From positions 3,084,235 to 3,148,234 of the forward strand of contig JAPFFF010000017.1 of the NCBI GenBank assembly GCA_039105265.1: a stretch of 64,000 nucleotides of DNA. Direction: 5' to 3'. This document shows positions 46,733-56,757 of the stretch, in pieces. Numbering within the stretch: position 1 is the first letter of the stretch; the number at the start of each line of letters is the position of its first letter. The notes under the pieces are model-generated. The model had not been told where the DNA came from, searched no databases, and saw only the letters and a program-made list of their open reading frames with translations. This stretch comes from Tritrichomonas musculus (Eukaryota > Parabasalia > Tritrichomonadida > Tritrichomonadidae). The position numbers and the translations under genes were made by a program.

Positions 46733-47302
46733 ATGAATAAAGCTCGTATTCTATCATCAGAAAACGATGCATCAGTTAAGCAGGAACAATCAACCAGTAT
46801 TAATATAAACATCAAACCAAAGCAACCACAACCAGTTGAATATCCATCAGTCAAACCATTACCACAATCATCTCAAGCCACAAATTTTACTTTACCTCAG
46901 ATGAATGGAGTATATCAATCACAGCTTCCAACAAACAGCGTTTCACTAGAAAGGGGTATAAGTGATATAGGAGCTGATATAACAGAACTTGAAGCCAGAA
47001 ACAAATTCCTTGAGATATTGTTGTCAATCTATGAAACAAACCCAATAAAAGTCAATGATTTATTGATTTGTCATTCAAATACATTAATGGAGCTCATCAA
47101 ATTACTAACACAAGCAGATAAAGTTGAATTAATTGTTAATGATGATTGTTCGTGTAATGGTTGCGTTTCTCGTTCCAAATATCTTTTGATTGATAGGATA
47201 TTGGTGTACAAAAATAATGAATCAAATGACTTGAAATACAAATACAATAGCATTTATACAGAACTCATTAGACACAACATTTCATTAAAAACATGTATTT
47301 AA
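46733..47302 (+). CDS. 189-aa protein with Cys cluster
   Basis: It starts MNKARILSSEND, slightly different from the P2/P4 MALSKARILSSEND, and keeps the P/Q-rich N-terminus and the DDCSCNGC cluster. It ends 10 bp before the 43-aa microprotein. Confidence 0.7.
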   Translation: MNKARILSSENDASVKQEQSTSININIKPKQPQPVEYPSVKPLPQSSQATNFTLPQMNGVYQSQLPTNSVSLERGISDIGADITELEARNKFLEILLSIYETNPIKVNDLLICHSNTLMELIKLLTQADKVELIVNDDCSCNGCVSRSKYLLIDRILVYKNNESNDLKYKYNSIYTELIRHNISLKTCI

Positions 47303-47312
47303 AAACTAATAA

Positions 47313-47444
47313 ATGATATATGAAATATTAGTGGTTTCATTATTAACAGGTTTATTTTTAGTGAAGATTGTTGAAGTATCTTTAATGATTCCTGACAAAG
47401 AACCAGAACTCAGTGAAGAGATAAGAACAAAAATGTATTCATGA
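47313..47444 (+). CDS. 43-aa single-pass membrane microprotein
   Basis: The frame MIYEILVVSLLTGLFLVKIV continues to TKMYS and a TGA stop. It differs from P2 by conservative changes (KIVEVSLMIPD), which is what selection on the protein would give. It ends 24 bp before the ATPase start. Confidence 0.62.
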   Translation: MIYEILVVSLLTGLFLVKIVEVSLMIPDKEPELSEEIRTKMYS

Positions 47445-47468
47445 AGAGCTTTAACGAAAACTAAAGAA

Positions 47469-48383
47469 ATGAAACGTTTCATGAAACCGACGCACTTTAA
47501 TTATAAAGAGGTTTTATTCTCTAATAGCTCTGATTATGATGATGACCAAATGAGTTTTGCATTTGAATATGAATCATTCAGACCAACAGTTAATGAAAAG
47601 ACATTTAATATTGATGATGAGATGAACAAAGCTTATCAACGCAATGAATCAAAAATAAAGAATGAATCAATCAGACCGATCGCGAAAGGAATCTATGCAC
47701 AATACAATTCATTGAACATACTTGTCGGAAATCAAGGAAGAGGAAAGAGCCATGTCGTTTTAAGAGATATCATTCAAATGTCAAGATTAAAGAACTCCGA
47801 CTTTCATTTAATCGTTTATATATCTAAGAGCGGAACAATCAATGATGCAACATTTATTGCTCAACGTGAATTGATACAACTTCCGATCAAAGTCATTAGT
47901 GATTCAAACGCTGAAGAATATCTTAAACAACTTGATTTATATAAAGAATTGTATGACAAGTATTCATCAACACCAAAAATAGTAATCAATGAAAAGAAGT
48001 TAAACGATATGTTTGAGTTTCTTCATATCGATAAGCTAGGTCAACCGAATAAACCGTTAAACACCATCATTCTTTGTGAAGATGCGAGCCGTTCATTAAT
48101 TTTAAAGACTGATTACTTTACAAATTATGTTTCACAACTCAGACATAAACATTCAATCGTATATATTAATATTCAGTTCTTCAAAGCAATCAAAACTGAT
48201 TACAAGAATAACGCGACATCATTCTTTATCTTTAGTGGTTATTCTCGTCAAAAGCTAAGTTATGTATATCATCAAGTTCCGATTCCGATTGAGTTTGAAC
48301 ATTTATGGCAAAAATATAAAGACTTATCAGGTCATCAATTCGTGTTAGTCAATACGAGAACAAACACAATTGAGATTCATTAA
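47469..48383 (+). CDS. ATP: Genome-packaging ATPase
   Basis: This 304-aa protein has Walker A GNQGRGKS (~87-94) and Walker B IILCED (~200-205). It is more diverged from the P2/P4 ATPases than the neighbouring small genes are, especially in residues 205-300 (ASRSLILKTDYFTNYVSQLRH), which suggests independent recombination of this segment. It overlaps the 151-aa gene by 4 bp. Confidence 0.88.
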   Translation: MKRFMKPTHFNYKEVLFSNSSDYDDDQMSFAFEYESFRPTVNEKTFNIDDEMNKAYQRNESKIKNESIRPIAKGIYAQYNSLNILVGNQGRGKSHVVLRDIIQMSRLKNSDFHLIVYISKSGTINDATFIAQRELIQLPIKVISDSNAEEYLKQLDLYKELYDKYSSTPKIVINEKKLNDMFEFLHIDKLGQPNKPLNTIILCEDASRSLILKTDYFTNYVSQLRHKHSIVYINIQFFKAIKTDYKNNATSFFIFSGYSRQKLSYVYHQVPIPIEFEHLWQKYKDLSGHQFVLVNTRTNTIEIH

Positions 48384-48835
48384 TCTAATACAATTTGTTG
48401 TTGAACACCTACAAACAGACGAGGCGTATTGATATTATATTTTTGTCTCATCTGTTCGATGAGTTCCTTTGTTTTCTTATCATTAACTTTCCTGATACTG
48501 TAATTATAATACTTGTAATCTTTAAATGATTGTTCTTCATTTGAGCCTTCAGCGAAGAACTCAAGTGAATTCGTTGATATCCTTCTTCTAACATTTGATG
48601 TTAATGTTATATATTCGAGCCCGAGTTTAATAATCTCATCATGATATAATCGTTTAAATTCATTATCTTTGTTCTTCAATGATATGTATATCACTTTAGC
48701 TTTATATGCAGCATTTCCGCAAGGTATCGGGTATCTATCACACAGAATTGAGAAATCACATTGTTTAAACTTCTCTGATTCATCTAACATTTCAATAAGT
48801 GAATTAATGTAATCATAAACTTTTGGTGTTGACAT
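48380..48835 (-). CDS. 151-aa conserved protein, unknown
   Basis: Homologue of the 152-aa protein of P2 with the same conserved blocks (KVYDYINSLIEMLDESEKF, DRYPIPCGNAAYK, TSNVRRRIS). The start region is followed outward by AAAAACAAAAATAAA, the complement of the T-rich string found before many genes here. Confidence 0.7.
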   Translation of the reverse strand: MSTPKVYDYINSLIEMLDESEKFKQCDFSILCDRYPIPCGNAAYKAKVIYISLKNKDNEFKRLYHDEIIKLGLEYITLTSNVRRRISTNSLEFFAEGSNEEQSFKDYKYYNYSIRKVNDKKTKELIEQMRQKYNINTPRLFVGVQQQIVLD

Positions 48836-48909
48836 ATCTTTATCATGAAATTAAAAAACAAAAAACAAAAATAAAGTTCATCAGCTTGAGAATGAATTAA
48901 ATGAATTGT

Positions 48910-49188
48910 CTAATAAATGAGTTCTTCAAGTTCAGCTATTAATTCAGCAGGTCCTCCGTTCGTCGGAGGCAGCGAGTGTTCGCAGCTACCGTTGAATTTC
49001 TTTAGCTGTTTAATAAAGTGATTTATCTCTTTTAGTACTTCATCTATGATATCATCATTATCGTAGAGGTATTTTAATGCAGGTCTCCATCCTTTTAGCT
49101 TTTTATTGATTCTATTAATGAGGGTGCTTAATTGTTCCTCCGTTTGTCGGAGGCAGCGAGTGCTCGCAGCTTCGGCTTGGTTTGACAT
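48910..49188 (-). CDS. 92-aa terminal-repeat protein, second copy
   Basis: Identical to the left copy. Being part of the repeat, it is expected to be homogenised with it. It also holds two mini-repeat units (48953-48987 and 49137-49171). Confidence 0.65.
   Translation of the reverse strand: MSNQAEAASTRCLRQTEEQLSTLINRINKKLKGWRPALKYLYDNDDIIDEVLKEINHFIKQLKKFNGSCEHSLPPTNGGPAELIAELEELIY
48953..48987. repeat. GC-rich palindromic mini-repeat (right repeat, unit 2)
   Basis: Same 35 bp as 43098-43132 in PolB, starting CCTCCGTTCGTCGGAGG. Confidence 0.8.
49137..49171. repeat. GC-rich palindromic mini-repeat (right repeat, unit 1)
   Basis: CCTCCGTTTGTCGGAGG then GCAGCGAGTGCTCGCAGCT. It has two base differences from unit 2, so the two units are diverged copies. 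Confidence 0.8.
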
Positions 49189-49435
49189 TTTATAAATTGC
49201 TGATAAAAAAATAAAAAATTTTTGAAAGTTCGATTTTTTGAGTTGTGTTATTTTTGTTCATTAGTCGTGTTGACGGCGGGCTTCACCTGACGGAAACCGA
49301 CTGATATATACTACTAAACAAGTTCAAAGATGTAAATTCAAAAGTGTCTATCGTCAACTTAAAATATGTATTTTAACCCTACCCCTTTTGATACCCCTTT
49401 TTTATCACCTGTCGAGCCGGTCTACTATTACTACT

Positions 49436-49441
49436 TGCCTG
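49436..49441. repeat. Target site duplication of P5, right copy
   Basis: TGCCTG follows the P5 end directly and matches 27221-27226. Confidence 0.93.
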
Positions 49442-50346
49442 AATGTTTATCTGAATATGCATTGAAGTCAAATGTCATAACAGAAGAACAACTAATAAAA
49501 AGGTGTGCTATTGATTGCAGTCCAATTGAGGAGGGTTCCTCGGATATATCAATTCAATATCTAAAACTTGAAGATAAGTTGATTAAACTGGAATACATAG
49601 TAAATGAATATGCACTATGTTGTGAAATAAGGGTGTTATTCCGTGATACAACTGGAAATCCTCACAACATTGTTCTTGTATTACATCAAAGAACTGTGTA
49701 TTTCGATAATTTCAAATTCCCACTATATTATGAAGACACTGTTGATTTATCATCAGGAAGACCCCTGACATATAGCTTCCCAATAGGTGGATATTCCTGG
49801 ACAGTTACTCAAGAATTATTAGATTCTAGACAACTATATTCAAGACAAATCATGTCCCGAGGTTATTTAGCAACATTCAAGGCATCTATTTACGGTGCAC
49901 AATCAAACACGACAATCACACATTACTCACCGATTGAATCATCAATGAACTCTGTTAGTGATTTCGTTGTTGGTTCTCCTGTGTATATGACAGGAAAGGT
50001 TTACAAACATGTTGGTGATGAATGGAAACCATCAACAGCTGATGATACAACTGATTGTATTTGTAGTGTCAAGACATCAGGAACATGGAAGGAGTATATC
50101 GGTATATGTGTGAGAATCGATGAACAAAATAAATGTATAATATTTGCAAGTCATGGTGATTATATGGTTCGCGTTAATGATTCATCATGTTATTCAATCG
50201 GGGATGAAGTGTTTATAGATAATGAAGACAATAAACTGAAAGTTCTTTCAGGAGAGACAGCAATAACATCAAAAATAAAACGTATGACTGTTGGAATCAT
50301 TACAAGTATCATTGATGAAAGAACATTAGCTGTATTCAAAGAGTAA
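49436..50346 (+). CDS. P4 fibre-like protein, C-terminal part (after P5 insertion)
   Basis: The segment encodes the coiled-coil exit (SEYALKSNVITEEQLIKRC), a beta-rich region (LVLHQRTVYFDNFKFP, SRGYLATFKASIYG) and the conserved C-terminal fibre domain (TITHYSPIESS to LAVFKE). It is very similar to the P5 fibre C-terminus. The frame is also continuous with an outward-reading ATG inside the P5 terminal repeat. Confidence 0.82.
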
Positions 50347-50394
50347 ATCAAACAATGAAAGCAAAAATAAAATAATATTAATGAATTATTATTT

Positions 50395-51150
50395 TTATGA
50401 TTGAAATTGATTGAAGTATTCATCAATGAGTGTGTGTAATTGTTCAAGATGTCTTATTTGAATTCTTATCGTACACATATTGATATCGTAATCATCAGCA
50501 CCAAATGTTCGTTTGACAATACTTTTGATGTCTTTGTTTGGACTCATCGCTATTGGTAAATTATCTTTGAAATACCATCTTTCTTCTTCATTACGGTAAT
50601 GATTAATGATTTGTCGAAAGTTAGACTTATGACGACGGACTAAATGAAGAATAACATTGTCATTGTCATTTGGTATTGTTTCTTTCCAAATCAAATATTT
50701 ATAATCATGTTCTCTATTTGCTGGAACCATTCGAGGACGTTGTTCATTAATTGTTTCAGTTAATTGTTGGCGTTCTCGTTCAAAATGAGAATCAAGTAAG
50801 TTCATGATATCCCATGTGTATTTTGGTGATGCCCACATAGCAACATGATTGACAAGTAATCGATGAATGTAAGTTCCTTTTAATTCATTTGGAAGATTAG
50901 GACGATTTTCATATAATTTCTGGTTAGTCGGAATTCCGACCGACCCATTTTCAAGTAATTCTCGAGTTGATTTGTTCTCAAACCAATGCTTAGCTTGTTT
51001 ATTTGAATGACAAGCTGTTATGATTGATTGCATTTGATACATATCATCCTGTTTTGAATGAATGATTCTTAAATGTTGATTATATTGAATATATTCATAA
51101 TCATTATTGATGGCTTGAACTGTTGCTGTTTGGTTGTTAGTTGCTGACAT
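50395..51150 (-). CDS. KilA-N domain protein
   Basis: This 251-aa protein carries a KilA-N DNA-binding domain at ~20-125: LRIIHSKQDDMYQMQSI, KHWFENKSTRELLENG and the diagnostic GTYIHRLLVNHVAMWASPKY then WDIMNLLD. KilA-N proteins are widespread in phages and large eukaryotic DNA viruses and act in regulation or host interaction. A short helical linker follows, then a C-terminal domain (YLIWKETIPNDNDNVILHLV, RRHKSNFRQIINHYR) of the kind often attached to viral KilA-N. It is found only in P4 here, in the fibre-PolB slot, and is probably acquired cargo. Confidence 0.88.
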   Translation of the reverse strand: MSATNNQTATVQAINNDYEYIQYNQHLRIIHSKQDDMYQMQSIITACHSNKQAKHWFENKSTRELLENGSVGIPTNQKLYENRPNLPNELKGTYIHRLLVNHVAMWASPKYTWDIMNLLDSHFERERQQLTETINEQRPRMVPANREHDYKYLIWKETIPNDNDNVILHLVRRHKSNFRQIINHYRNEEERWYFKDNLPIAMSPNKDIKSIVKRTFGADDYDINMCTIRIQIRHLEQLHTLIDEYFNQFQS

Positions 51151-51260
51151 TGTAGCCTTTTGAATTGATGATAAAAAATTGATTTAAAAATAAAACAGCA
51201 AAAATAAATTGATTTTCATTGATGATTTTTCGACTGGGGGAAATATCCCACTCGTTTCAT

Positions 51261-54200
51261 TTAATGATTCTCAATGTAATAATCCTTTGCGGTGAATCCA
51301 TTGACATAAGGACAACAACAATGATTTGATAATACCAACATTTTTGAATGTGCTGCTGTTAAAGCATTTTTGATAACAGTTATTTTACTCATCAGTTGTG
51401 AATTCATTTGAAGGTTTATATTTTTGCCTTTCATTATTGATTGCTTATCAATGACATTTTTATAATCACTTGATTTGATGTTGTTCTTCTTCAATGAAAC
51501 ACCTTTGAGCTTTAATGAAATTGTTTTGTCATCTGACCAAATCGTATAACATTTAGCACACAAAGCAACTTGATTTGCTCCAAACTTTTCTACACAGCAT
51601 CCGAGAATCTTTTTCTCATCATATACATCATTGATTGCAGGATTTGGCATAAAGCTATAAATGTGTTTATCATAAAATGTTTTGTCTTTGATGACGTAAT
51701 CAAACAACTGGTCAATCGGTTTATCCATATCACCAGCGATAGACATGTAAAGACTATCTGTATCGACCGAGTTGAAATGAACCTTATTCATATCAATGCA
51801 TTTATAAATAAAGTCATAAAGGAAAGTCAAATACCAATATTTCGCATTGTCTAATGTCCAAAATGATTCTTGAAGACATGTGTTGCATTTGAATGAATGA
51901 GGATGTGATTGTATCAAATAACAATCATTTGACAATTTACATCCATTGCGATAAGTATCGGAGGCTATTAATTGAAAGGCTTTATTTTTATCAACAATTC
52001 TGACTTTATTAAAGTTCTCTGAATTCATACCGTCATAACCGTAAGAACCATTCATGCTAATCTTGTAAAACTTTTCATTGCCTTTTGTCTTTCCTGACAA
52101 TATATCTTGACGCTTCTTCATAAACTCACAAACAAATTGATTGAATCCGTCATGAGCTTCATATAAACTTAAGCTCTTAATGTCATCAACAATAAGTCCG
52201 TGGTCAATTAAAAACCATAAATAATAATTCGAGAACGTCATAAATGTACCACATGTATCAAGCAACATTGTCAGCTTTCTTGTTTCTTTATCTGCTGAAT
52301 TCAGTTTATTGTCTTTCATATATTTGTACATATAGCTTCCGATTGTTTGTTCATCATTCATTATATTGATATTTCTAAACACAGGAGGGAAATTAATCAA
52401 ATCGTTGATTTTATTCTTTGGACATCTCAATTTGACTTCAGCTTTGAATATAAACTCAGGGTTTGCATCAAATCGCTTCTTTGATTGAATGATATTCATT
52501 GCAGTATTAAGAACCTTTTCATTCTTGTTTCCTTGTTCATCATAAACATCAAATCGTTTTATAAATGAACCAGGCATGTACATGATTCCTCCGTGATAAG
52601 GATTGAATGAATGTTTTACTGAACTGAATGATGAGGGATACAATGAATTGAAATCAATACCAGCAACGTGTGAAACTATGTTTGAAGTGTCATAGCTGAT
52701 GATTCTGTCATTAACGGCATCATATTTGAGTTTATTGATTAATGTTTGACCTCTAATGTTCACTCGATGAAGTACATTTGATAACCCTCCCGTTATATTC
52801 TCTCTCAAGTTGTAGTATTCTTTTTCATCAGTTATGAGTGTGGGAAGGTGATGGAACTTGCAGAATTTCTTCAATTGTATCTTTGTTCTTGTTATCTTTT
52901 CGTCATCACGTTGTCTCAAACGATTACATTCAGCACAAGCCAACAAACAGTTATCAATCTGATGTCCTTTGTTGTTATCTATTCGGTCAAGAGTTGGTTT
53001 GTTGTTGTAAGTAAAGTGTTCACCACACAAATGACATTTACCTGTTTCATTTGATTCATACAATTTCATGAATGCTTCGAAATCCTTTTCACTAACACAT
53101 TTTGAAATATCTCGTTGATTTTGGTTCGTTTGATTATGTTTCATGTCTTGTTTTCGATAGTTATCACATTTATTTAACCACCATTTCATTGTAGGTTTAA
53201 ATGTATTTGTTTTATTGATGATTTCATAGTCGTTCTTCGGATTGAAATCTTTATAAGCAAGAGCATATTTGATACATGATGCGTTCTTTGACAATGAAAG
53301 ATTGCTAATCAAATCAACTTTATATTCAGCATTCATTTGAATAAGATTATCAATCGGTTTAATCATCATTTCAACATCATTATCATTGTATGATAACAAA
53401 TAATCCCAACGTGTTGCAAACCTCTTTGAATCAATCAAATACTCTTCATAATCAGCTTTCGTTAATGGATTCTTTTGATTGAGATAACTGTAAAAGTCTT
53501 CATATGCGAATGGTTCACTCTTTGACAACACTTCATTATAATTTTCATTGTTGATTGCTTCATAAGGAAATACACCTTTCGAACTGTTAGAAATCCCACC
53601 AAAATCAATTCCAAATTGTTTGAGCGTACCACCAGCAACAAATGCTTGTGCGTCAATGAATCGTAATCGAATGGGGTACTTTGATGATTTCAATATAAAT
53701 TGCTTTAATGATGTAGCAGTTCCAATCATTCCGCTATCGATTGACCAATGATTTTTAATCAATTGCTCTTTGAATAAGTTTGAATCAAATCGTGATGAAT
53801 TAAAACCAAATACTGTTATTGTTTTCAATGATGTATCTATTTTATTGAGTTCTTCTTCCGATTTATCTTTAATAAATGATTTTAAATGGTTCAACTTATC
53901 AACATACACATCACATCCAACAACAAATAACCATTCAATCCATTTGGCAATGAAGTCATTTGTTCGAATATCAAAGTTCTTTGTTATCAAACCTTTATCA
54001 AGCTTCACGCATGATGAAACGCTCAAAGGAATCAATCGAGAATTGATAACAGATTTATCACTGACTTTCTTTTCAATCTTTTGCTCCATTGTTTCAAAAT
54101 CATAAGTGATATAATGAATTGTTGGCTTCCATTCAAGTTCATATGAAAGACAATACAAATAAACAGGATTGTTTAAAATGTGTGGACAATATGGCAAAGC

Positions 54201-55826
54201 TTCTCGTGAAGGTATGAAATCCTTTTTGAATTTACCATCACATTTATCTACATGTCTGTTGAATCTGTCAATATTGTTATTTCCTTTGTGAATGTATGAA
54301 CCACAATGAGGACATATATGAATGTTTGTTAATGCTTCAGCATCAATGATGTACATGATATGAAGTATCTTATCTTTTGAATACAACAGAGCTGAAAATG
54401 TTTTGTTTGATTCATCAGTGTTGTGCCATTGGTCTTGAATATCATAAATATGTTTCTCTTTGTCATATTCATAGATGCTGACATTGATGTTATGATTCTT
54501 GGCTGATTCTTTCATTTCTTCAATCGTGATTCCTTTGAATGTGTTGATTAATTGATTTGCTTCTTTTGTAGGTTTTGTTGAATAAGTTATTCCGTGTTCT
54601 TCACATAATATTTTCTTTGCTGCTTTGGTTCTGTTAGCTGTATTATATTTTGTTTTCTTTTCATCTTTGTTTTGATTTGTTAGTTCAGGAAACAAACAAC
54701 AAGCAAGAAATCGATACCAACACAAATAATCATCAACGTTATCAATAAAGATATATTTATTTTTGCCAAAGAATTCTGAAACTTCATCAATCTTACCCGT
54801 TATCTTAACTACACGAGAGATTGTAAATGAAACAGACCAAACGATACATAATTTGATGTTTGAAGCCGTGGTTTCATATTCATGAATCTTTGATTCAATA
54901 TACAGTTTAACTTTATCAATATCTTTATTCTCTCTAACGATTATCGGAATTGATGATTTATAATTCTTCCATTTGATATCACTTGCTTCATATGTATATC
55001 TTTCACTTTCATTCTTTGGTGGTATCTCAAATATACCAGTCAATTGAAAATATATTTTGAACGGTTTCACTTCATGTTTAAATACTGTTTCAGTCAAATA
55101 TTCATTGATGTCTTCAATTGATGAAACTCCGTTCTTGTAATATATTTTTATCGGTTCTTTGCTGTCTTCATCTAATCGTTCAACCTTTTCACTATCGTTT
55201 GGGAACTGGTCAATAAAATGACTGCATGCTTCAACTGCTTCATCAAAGTTCTCAGGTTCATTGATTATGAAATATGAGTCATGTTTTGAATGCACACCTT
55301 TATAGCCAAACTTTTTGAGATATTCAACCAATTCAGTGTTTTCATTGTTAAATCGAATGTCTTCATATCGTTGTGGCTGTTTGTTTGTCTTTGGTGGTAA
55401 TGGTCTCAATAATATATTATCAGATTTAATTAATTGAAGGGCTTTGTTGAGTGCATCATGAGCTATTTTAATGTTGGACTCGATTTGTTGTTGTTTTAGT
55501 TTTTGTTCATCATCTTGTTCTTCTTCATGTTCTTCCTCTTCTTCATGTTGTTCCTCTTCCTCCTCTTCTGCTTGTTCTTCTGCTTCTTTCTTCATTCTAT
55601 TAACGAAATCTAATATTGATATGTCATCTATTCTATTACCTTCATGTTCTCTAAAACCGTATGAATTCAGATAGTTTTCTAAGATTGATTTGAAGTGTTT
55701 AACATCATAATCACTAGGCTTAGATGTTGACAAGCGAGGTTTTAATTGAAGTTCATTATTGATATACCTGATTTGTTCAATAACAAATGATTTGGTATCT
55801 TTTTGATAGTAATAACGAGAACTCAT
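51261..55826 (-). CDS. POLB: Family B DNA polymerase (PolB), 1521 aa
   Basis: The frame is intact and the domain order is as in P5. Motifs are YDFETM, NSSRFDSNLF, YNDNDVEMM, the HNH-like CHLCGEHF...CAECNRLR, DFNSLYPSSF, KISMNGSYGYDG and VDTDSLY. It lacks all three GC-rich in-frame inserts of the P5 enzyme, so it serves as the uninserted reference. The acidic tract near residue 80-110 is longer (EEEEEEQHEEEEEHEEEQ). The region around residues 370-400 has an insert (FPELTNQNKDEKKTKY) shared in part with P3. Confidence 0.95.
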   Translation of the reverse strand: MSSRYYYQKDTKSFVIEQIRYINNELQLKPRLSTSKPSDYDVKHFKSILENYLNSYGFREHEGNRIDDISILDFVNRMKKEAEEQAEEEEEEQHEEEEEHEEEQDDEQKLKQQQIESNIKIAHDALNKALQLIKSDNILLRPLPPKTNKQPQRYEDIRFNNENTELVEYLKKFGYKGVHSKHDSYFIINEPENFDEAVEACSHFIDQFPNDSEKVERLDEDSKEPIKIYYKNGVSSIEDINEYLTETVFKHEVKPFKIYFQLTGIFEIPPKNESERYTYEASDIKWKNYKSSIPIIVRENKDIDKVKLYIESKIHEYETTASNIKLCIVWSVSFTISRVVKITGKIDEVSEFFGKNKYIFIDNVDDYLCWYRFLACCLFPELTNQNKDEKKTKYNTANRTKAAKKILCEEHGITYSTKPTKEANQLINTFKGITIEEMKESAKNHNINVSIYEYDKEKHIYDIQDQWHNTDESNKTFSALLYSKDKILHIMYIIDAEALTNIHICPHCGSYIHKGNNNIDRFNRHVDKCDGKFKKDFIPSREALPYCPHILNNPVYLYCLSYELEWKPTIHYITYDFETMEQKIEKKVSDKSVINSRLIPLSVSSCVKLDKGLITKNFDIRTNDFIAKWIEWLFVVGCDVYVDKLNHLKSFIKDKSEEELNKIDTSLKTITVFGFNSSRFDSNLFKEQLIKNHWSIDSGMIGTATSLKQFILKSSKYPIRLRFIDAQAFVAGGTLKQFGIDFGGISNSSKGVFPYEAINNENYNEVLSKSEPFAYEDFYSYLNQKNPLTKADYEEYLIDSKRFATRWDYLLSYNDNDVEMMIKPIDNLIQMNAEYKVDLISNLSLSKNASCIKYALAYKDFNPKNDYEIINKTNTFKPTMKWWLNKCDNYRKQDMKHNQTNQNQRDISKCVSEKDFEAFMKLYESNETGKCHLCGEHFTYNNKPTLDRIDNNKGHQIDNCLLACAECNRLRQRDDEKITRTKIQLKKFCKFHHLPTLITDEKEYYNLRENITGGLSNVLHRVNIRGQTLINKLKYDAVNDRIISYDTSNIVSHVAGIDFNSLYPSSFSSVKHSFNPYHGGIMYMPGSFIKRFDVYDEQGNKNEKVLNTAMNIIQSKKRFDANPEFIFKAEVKLRCPKNKINDLINFPPVFRNINIMNDEQTIGSYMYKYMKDNKLNSADKETRKLTMLLDTCGTFMTFSNYYLWFLIDHGLIVDDIKSLSLYEAHDGFNQFVCEFMKKRQDILSGKTKGNEKFYKISMNGSYGYDGMNSENFNKVRIVDKNKAFQLIASDTYRNGCKLSNDCYLIQSHPHSFKCNTCLQESFWTLDNAKYWYLTFLYDFIYKCIDMNKVHFNSVDTDSLYMSIAGDMDKPIDQLFDYVIKDKTFYDKHIYSFMPNPAINDVYDEKKILGCCVEKFGANQVALCAKCYTIWSDDKTISLKLKGVSLKKNNIKSSDYKNVIDKQSIMKGKNINLQMNSQLMSKITVIKNALTAAHSKMLVLSNHCCCPYVNGFTAKDYYIENH

Positions 55827-55914
55827 TTATGATATAATTAAAAAATCAATTTATTTGAAATTTGAAAAATGTTAAATCAAAAAAAAAATAATTCAGTTTT
55901 TTTATTTCATTGAA

Positions 55915-56418
55915 ATGACAGAATTAATAGAGATATTGAAACATGTTGATGCAATCCGTCATTTGTTAACAATATTGATTGCTAAATCAGATGACCATGA
56001 AGCTTTCAGGAACCTTGTGAATAATGTTTCATTTGACAATGACAATAATGATTCATCATCAGATGAAGAAAATCTGCCCCATTTCTCTAAACAAAATAGT
56101 TTATTGAATGATATAACACCAAAAAGTGATAAACCAAAACGTTCCTTATTCAATTCATCAAAGTTCTTAAACGCTCATGACCGTGAATTAGTTATGCAGT
56201 TCCTTGATGATGAACGAATGAATGAAATTGATAAGTTGCCAGCACATAAACAAGCATCATACACAAAACTATTAATCAAAAAGCATTTAAACATAGATAT
56301 ATCAACGTACATGGTTAACAAGATTCTCACATTGAAAAGGCAACAGACTCATGACAATGATGATGAAGACAATGATAACAATAACAATAACAATCAAAGA
56401 AGACCACAATTGATTTAA
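55915..56418 (+). CDS. 167-aa HTH-like protein
   Basis: Almost identical to the P2 copy (9960-10463), with about two residue differences. The start ATG follows TTTTTTTATTTCATTGAA. The long acidic/serine centre is present, unlike P5. Confidence 0.72.
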   Translation: MTELIEILKHVDAIRHLLTILIAKSDDHEAFRNLVNNVSFDNDNNDSSSDEENLPHFSKQNSLLNDITPKSDKPKRSLFNSSKFLNAHDRELVMQFLDDERMNEIDKLPAHKQASYTKLLIKKHLNIDISTYMVNKILTLKRQQTHDNDDEDNDNNNNNNQRRPQLI

Positions 56419-56457
56419 ATTCATTGAATCATTTGAAGTTTTTATTTTTGGTTTAAA

Positions 56458-56703
56458 ATGAATAGTGCAATTAATGGCTTGAGTTGTGATACATCATCTT
56501 TACACGTTCAGTTTCGAATAGTTAAAGACAAGATATTCAATGAATGTATGAATTCTGAAGATGACGCATTAAACGGAAAGTTTGATAAGATGATTCACAT
56601 TTTGACAATATATAAACAACTATTTAATGATATTGAATCGATTAAGATACAATTGAGAGCTATTGATGAACGTATCAAATCAGCTGAACAGATGACTTTG
56701 TAA
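56458..56703 (+). CDS. 81-aa helical protein
   Basis: Protein identical to the P2 copy. It has the same spacing and the same upstream T-rich string as there. Confidence 0.7.
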   Translation: MNSAINGLSCDTSSLHVQFRIVKDKIFNECMNSEDDALNGKFDKMIHILTIYKQLFNDIESIKIQLRAIDERIKSAEQMTL

Positions 56704-56757
56704 ATGAATCATTGAATGACTCATCATTGATGTTGTTTTATTTTTATTCAAACATTC

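Larger units (their letters stand above)
27227..49435. mobile_element. P5: complete Polinton/Maverick, 22.2 kb
   Basis: Both ends, both terminal repeats (570 bp, identical as far as I could compare) and the 6-bp target duplication are present. All expected core genes are there as long open frames: capsid, integrase, packaging ATPase, PolB and fibre. The element looks whole, with no break noticed. Near identity of the two terminal repeats and to P1 and P7 points to a very recent insertion. It lies in P4's fibre gene. Confidence 0.95.
48866..49435. repeat. P5 right terminal inverted repeat (570 bp)
   Basis: It is the reverse complement of 27227-27796, with no mismatch noticed. It carries a second full copy of the 92-aa gene and the last ~20 codons of the 75-aa gene. 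It ends ...CTATTACTACT, followed by TGCCTG. The outermost ~70 bp hold an outward ATG (49366) whose frame is open across the junction. Confidence 0.92.
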
